Assembly (NCBI GenBank): GCA_033391075.1
Contig: JAWPMV010000001.1
Coordinates: 868,001 to 932,000, forward strand
Source of the DNA: Bacteroidia bacterium
GTDB taxonomy: Bacteria; Bacteroidota; Bacteroidia; J057
Direction: 5' to 3'
Length of the DNA: 64,000 nt
Shown piece by piece: positions 61,588 through 64,000 of this stretch. The first letter of the stretch is position 1; every line of letters begins with the position of its first letter. The notes beneath the pieces were generated by a model. That model saw only the letters and a list, made by a program, of their open reading frames with translations. It was not told where the DNA came from and did no database searches. The position numbers and the translations under genes were made by a program.

Positions 61588-64000
61588 ATGAAGCCATCTA
61601 TTCCTACTACACTGAAAGTCTTTCTATTCATTTTTCTTTTCAGTCTCAACGATCTCTCTGCTCAGGTAGATGAAAGTATCTATTCGGCAATGGAGTATCG
61701 ATTTGCTGGCCCATATCGGGGAGGCCGAGTAACAGCAGTTACGGGCATCCCGGATCAGAAGCATACTTTCTTTATGGGAACGACAGGAGGAGGAGTCTGG
61801 AAAACAGAAGATGGGGGAGGAAGTTGGCAAAATATTTCTGACAAATACATCAAATGTGGCTCTATCGGTTCCGTAGAAGTCGCTCCATCTGATCCTCAAA
61901 TCATGTATGTGGGAACAGGTTCTGCCAGTCCTCGTGGAAATATCTCTGCAGGTATCGGCATGTTTCGTTCGGAAGATGGGGGCGAAAGTTGGCGATCTAT
62001 TGGTTTGAAAGATGCAGGCCAGATCGGAAAGATACAGGTTCATCCTAAAGATCCGGAATTGGTTTATGCGGCTGTATTGGGAAATATCTTTGGGAAGAAT
62101 GAGATGCGGGGAGTGTATCGGTCTAAAGATGGCGGAGCCTTCTGGGAACAAATACTTTTCCATAGTGATAGTGTAGGTGCTATCGATTTAGTGATGGATC
62201 CCAACAATCCCAGGATTCTTTATGCAGGAATGTGGAGGGCTGAAAGGAAACCCTGGACCATGATCGATGGATCGGAAGAAGGGGGCTTGTATAAATCTAT
62301 CGACGGAGGAGATAATTGGGCCAAGTTGAAGGGTGGATTGCCTGAAGGAGTCGGAGGTCGGATTGGAGTTGCTGTTTCGCCTGCCAATGCTAAACGGGTC
62401 TGGATGATCCGCGAAATGAAGGAAGAAAGTAAGGGAGGGGTTTTCCGCTCAGATAATGGAGGTAGAAGCTGGACCAAAATAAACCGTGAACATAAACTTA
62501 GACAAAGAGCCTGGTACTACTCACGAATTTTCGCTGATCCCAAAGATGAGAATACGGTTTATGTGCTCAATACCAGCATGTACAAATCCATTGATGGCGG
62601 CAAGACATTCTCTCGCATCTCTACTCCTCATGGCGACAATCATTGCCTTTGGATCAACCCCTACGACACAGACATCATGATAGAATCCAATGATGGAGGG
62701 GCAAATGTGAGCTATAATGGAGGAAAGAGCTGGTCCAGCCAATACAATCAACCCACTTCGGAATTTTACCGACTGACCATTGACAATCAATTCCCTTATC
62801 GACTTTATGCCGCTCAGCAAGATAATTCGACCATTTCTGTTCCTTCTAACAGTCCCGGGGGCATCACACCTCTTCAGCATTGGAAAGGAGTAGGGGGCGG
62901 AGAAAGTGGACATATAGCCGTCGATCCTCGAGATCCCAATCTTATTTATGCTGGAAACTATATCGGAAGGATTGACCGGACGGATTTAAGTAAAGGCTTT
63001 AGTCGCAACATTACTCATTATCCACAAATGCATGATGGACAAGCAGGACGGGATATCAAATACCGATTTCAATGGAATGCTCCTATTCGCCTTTCTCCGC
63101 ATAATCCTGACAAACTTTATCACTGCTCTCAGTATGTGCATGTATCTACTGATGGAGGAAAAAGTTGGAAAGTGATCAGCCCGGATTTAACAAGCAATAA
63201 AGATGAGTGGCAAAATATCCCCGGAGGTCCTGTTCAGCATGACCATACAGGCGTAGAACTATATACCACCATTTTTGCTTTCGAAGAATCTCCCCAGAAT
63301 GAAGGGGAGCTCTGGGCAGGAACAGATGATGGGCGGGTACATTTAAGTGTGGATGCAGGCGAAAGTTGGGAAGAGATCACGCCCGACAATATGCCGGCTT
63401 TTGCTACAGTTAATATGATTGATCTTTCCCCTCATGAGAATGGAAGGGCTTTTATGGCTGTTTATCGATATAGAGACAATGATTTCATGCCCTATATATA
63501 TAAGACTGAGGATTATGGCGAAAGCTGGGACTTGCTGACCGATGGAAGTAATGGGATTCCTGAAACTCATTTTGTGCGTGTGGTAAGAGAGGATCCTATT
63601 AGAAAAGGCTTGCTCTATGCCGGTACGGAATATGGCATGTATATATCCTTTGATGAGGGTATGAACTGGCAGCCCTTTCAACTAAACCTGCCTACAACGC
63701 CCATCACGGATATGCAGATCAAAAACAATGATCTGGTGCTCGCTACACAGGGACGAGCCTTTTGGATCATGGATGATCTGAGTCCTTTGCAGCAATTTGA
63801 TTCTTCGGTTGAAGATAAAATTGCTCATCTCTATGTTCCTCGTGCGGCATACAGGAGTCAAATCAGAGGATTTCGTGGAGGAAATGCTCCCAAATCCGCT
63901 CCCAATGGTGCTGTTTTTTACCTCAATCTTATCAGCAAGCCCGGAAAGAAAGATACAGTGGCTTTATCAGTGCTGAATAAATTTGGCGAAGTCATGAGCA
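61588..64000 (+). CDS. VPS10/BNR-repeat (sortilin-type propeller) exported protein, partial at window end
   Basis: The frame opens at ATG 61588 and is still open at the last base, about 804 codons in. A signal peptide ends near LSLNDLSAQ. Repeats of the form GGVWKTEDGGGSW, GMFRSEDGGESW and GVYRSKDGGAFW are the Asp-box/BNR repeats of VPS10-type beta-propellers. In Bacteroidota such proteins of about 1000-1100 residues are exported and often named glycosyl hydrolases, but no catalytic site is visible. The C-terminal part lies beyond this window. Confidence 0.88.
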   Translation, partial: MKPSIPTTLKVFLFIFLFSLNDLSAQVDESIYSAMEYRFAGPYRGGRVTAVTGIPDQKHTFFMGTTGGGVWKTEDGGGSWQNISDKYIKCGSIGSVEVAPSDPQIMYVGTGSASPRGNISAGIGMFRSEDGGESWRSIGLKDAGQIGKIQVHPKDPELVYAAVLGNIFGKNEMRGVYRSKDGGAFWEQILFHSDSVGAIDLVMDPNNPRILYAGMWRAERKPWTMIDGSEEGGLYKSIDGGDNWAKLKGGLPEGVGGRIGVAVSPANAKRVWMIREMKEESKGGVFRSDNGGRSWTKINREHKLRQRAWYYSRIFADPKDENTVYVLNTSMYKSIDGGKTFSRISTPHGDNHCLWINPYDTDIMIESNDGGANVSYNGGKSWSSQYNQPTSEFYRLTIDNQFPYRLYAAQQDNSTISVPSNSPGGITPLQHWKGVGGGESGHIAVDPRDPNLIYAGNYIGRIDRTDLSKGFSRNITHYPQMHDGQAGRDIKYRFQWNAPIRLSPHNPDKLYHCSQYVHVSTDGGKSWKVISPDLTSNKDEWQNIPGGPVQHDHTGVELYTTIFAFEESPQNEGELWAGTDDGRVHLSVDAGESWEEITPDNMPAFATVNMIDLSPHENGRAFMAVYRYRDNDFMPYIYKTEDYGESWDLLTDGSNGIPETHFVRVVREDPIRKGLLYAGTEYGMYISFDEGMNWQPFQLNLPTTPITDMQIKNNDLVLATQGRAFWIMDDLSPLQQFDSSVEDKIAHLYVPRAAYRSQIRGFRGGNAPKSAPNGAVFYLNLISKPGKKDTVALSVLNKFGEVMS

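Overview
This 64 kb window looks like chromosomal DNA of a free-living member of the Bacteroidota, probably a Saprospirales or Cytophagales-like lineage. The signs are a T9SS C-terminal sorting domain, a CarboxypepD-type TonB-dependent receptor, a two-component propeller/Y_Y_Y/LytS sensor kinase, ECF sigma/anti-sigma pairs, a TPR-CHAT protein, many type II (lipoprotein) and type I signal peptides, few Shine-Dalgarno sequences, and an exact TTTG-N19-TATTTTTG promoter. The genus cannot be named from the sequence alone.

Layout. 0-3 kb: xseA, two unknown genes and a GloA2-type glyoxalase-like gene next to a REP-like palindrome. 3-9.4 kb: an esterase, a lipoprotein, an ECF sigma / HEAT anti-sigma / DUF4097 operon, a serine hydrolase and an S41 peptidase. 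9.4-13.6 kb: a HlyD / FtsX-MacB permease / TolC efflux operon with no ATPase gene. 13.7-20 kb: enolase with a clear terminator, an omega-amidase-like nitrilase, an unknown gene and a large sensor kinase. 20-25.3 kb: small unknown genes, an S9 peptidase and an aldo/keto reductase. 25.3-26.8 kb: an IS110-family element. 26.8-33 kb: an ECF sigma and TPR anti-sigma pair facing two small secreted proteins and a secreted TPR-CHAT (caspase-like) protein. 33-44.6 kb: DoxX, T9SS lamin-tail protein, asd with a possible attenuator leader, a cytochrome b5-like protein, a heptose-7-phosphate kinase-like gene, a TonB receptor, a response regulator, a class IV aminotransferase-like protein without its lysine, a universal stress protein, an FkbM methyltransferase and a rhomboid protease. 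44.6-49.3 kb: a fused double-ATPase ABC protein, then a methionine operon (promoter, SAM-I riboswitch, leader peptide ending in four cysteines, metY, metX). 49.4-64 kb: lipoproteins, an MG2/CarboxypepD protein, an MFS transporter, membrane proteins, a cyclase, a PA0069-type radical SAM protein, a palindromic repeat array, a lytic transglycosylase with an EF-hand, and the start of a large VPS10/BNR-repeat protein that runs off the end.

The most notable signals lie in the leaders and the accessory genes. The metYX leader carries a SAM-I riboswitch followed by a 23-codon ORF ending in Cys-Cys-Cys-Cys, which suggests that methionine/SAM and cysteine status are both sensed on one transcript. The asd leader has a Lys/Thr/Met-rich mini-ORF followed by an intrinsic terminator and a possible competing pairing. 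The sigma / anti-sigma / secreted / CHAT block is a candidate envelope-stress or cell-death module. Several families of dispersed palindromes, including a GTGTT-rich type and a 75-bp repeat also found beside the IS110 element, mark the intergenic regions. No rRNA, tRNA or CRISPR array was seen.
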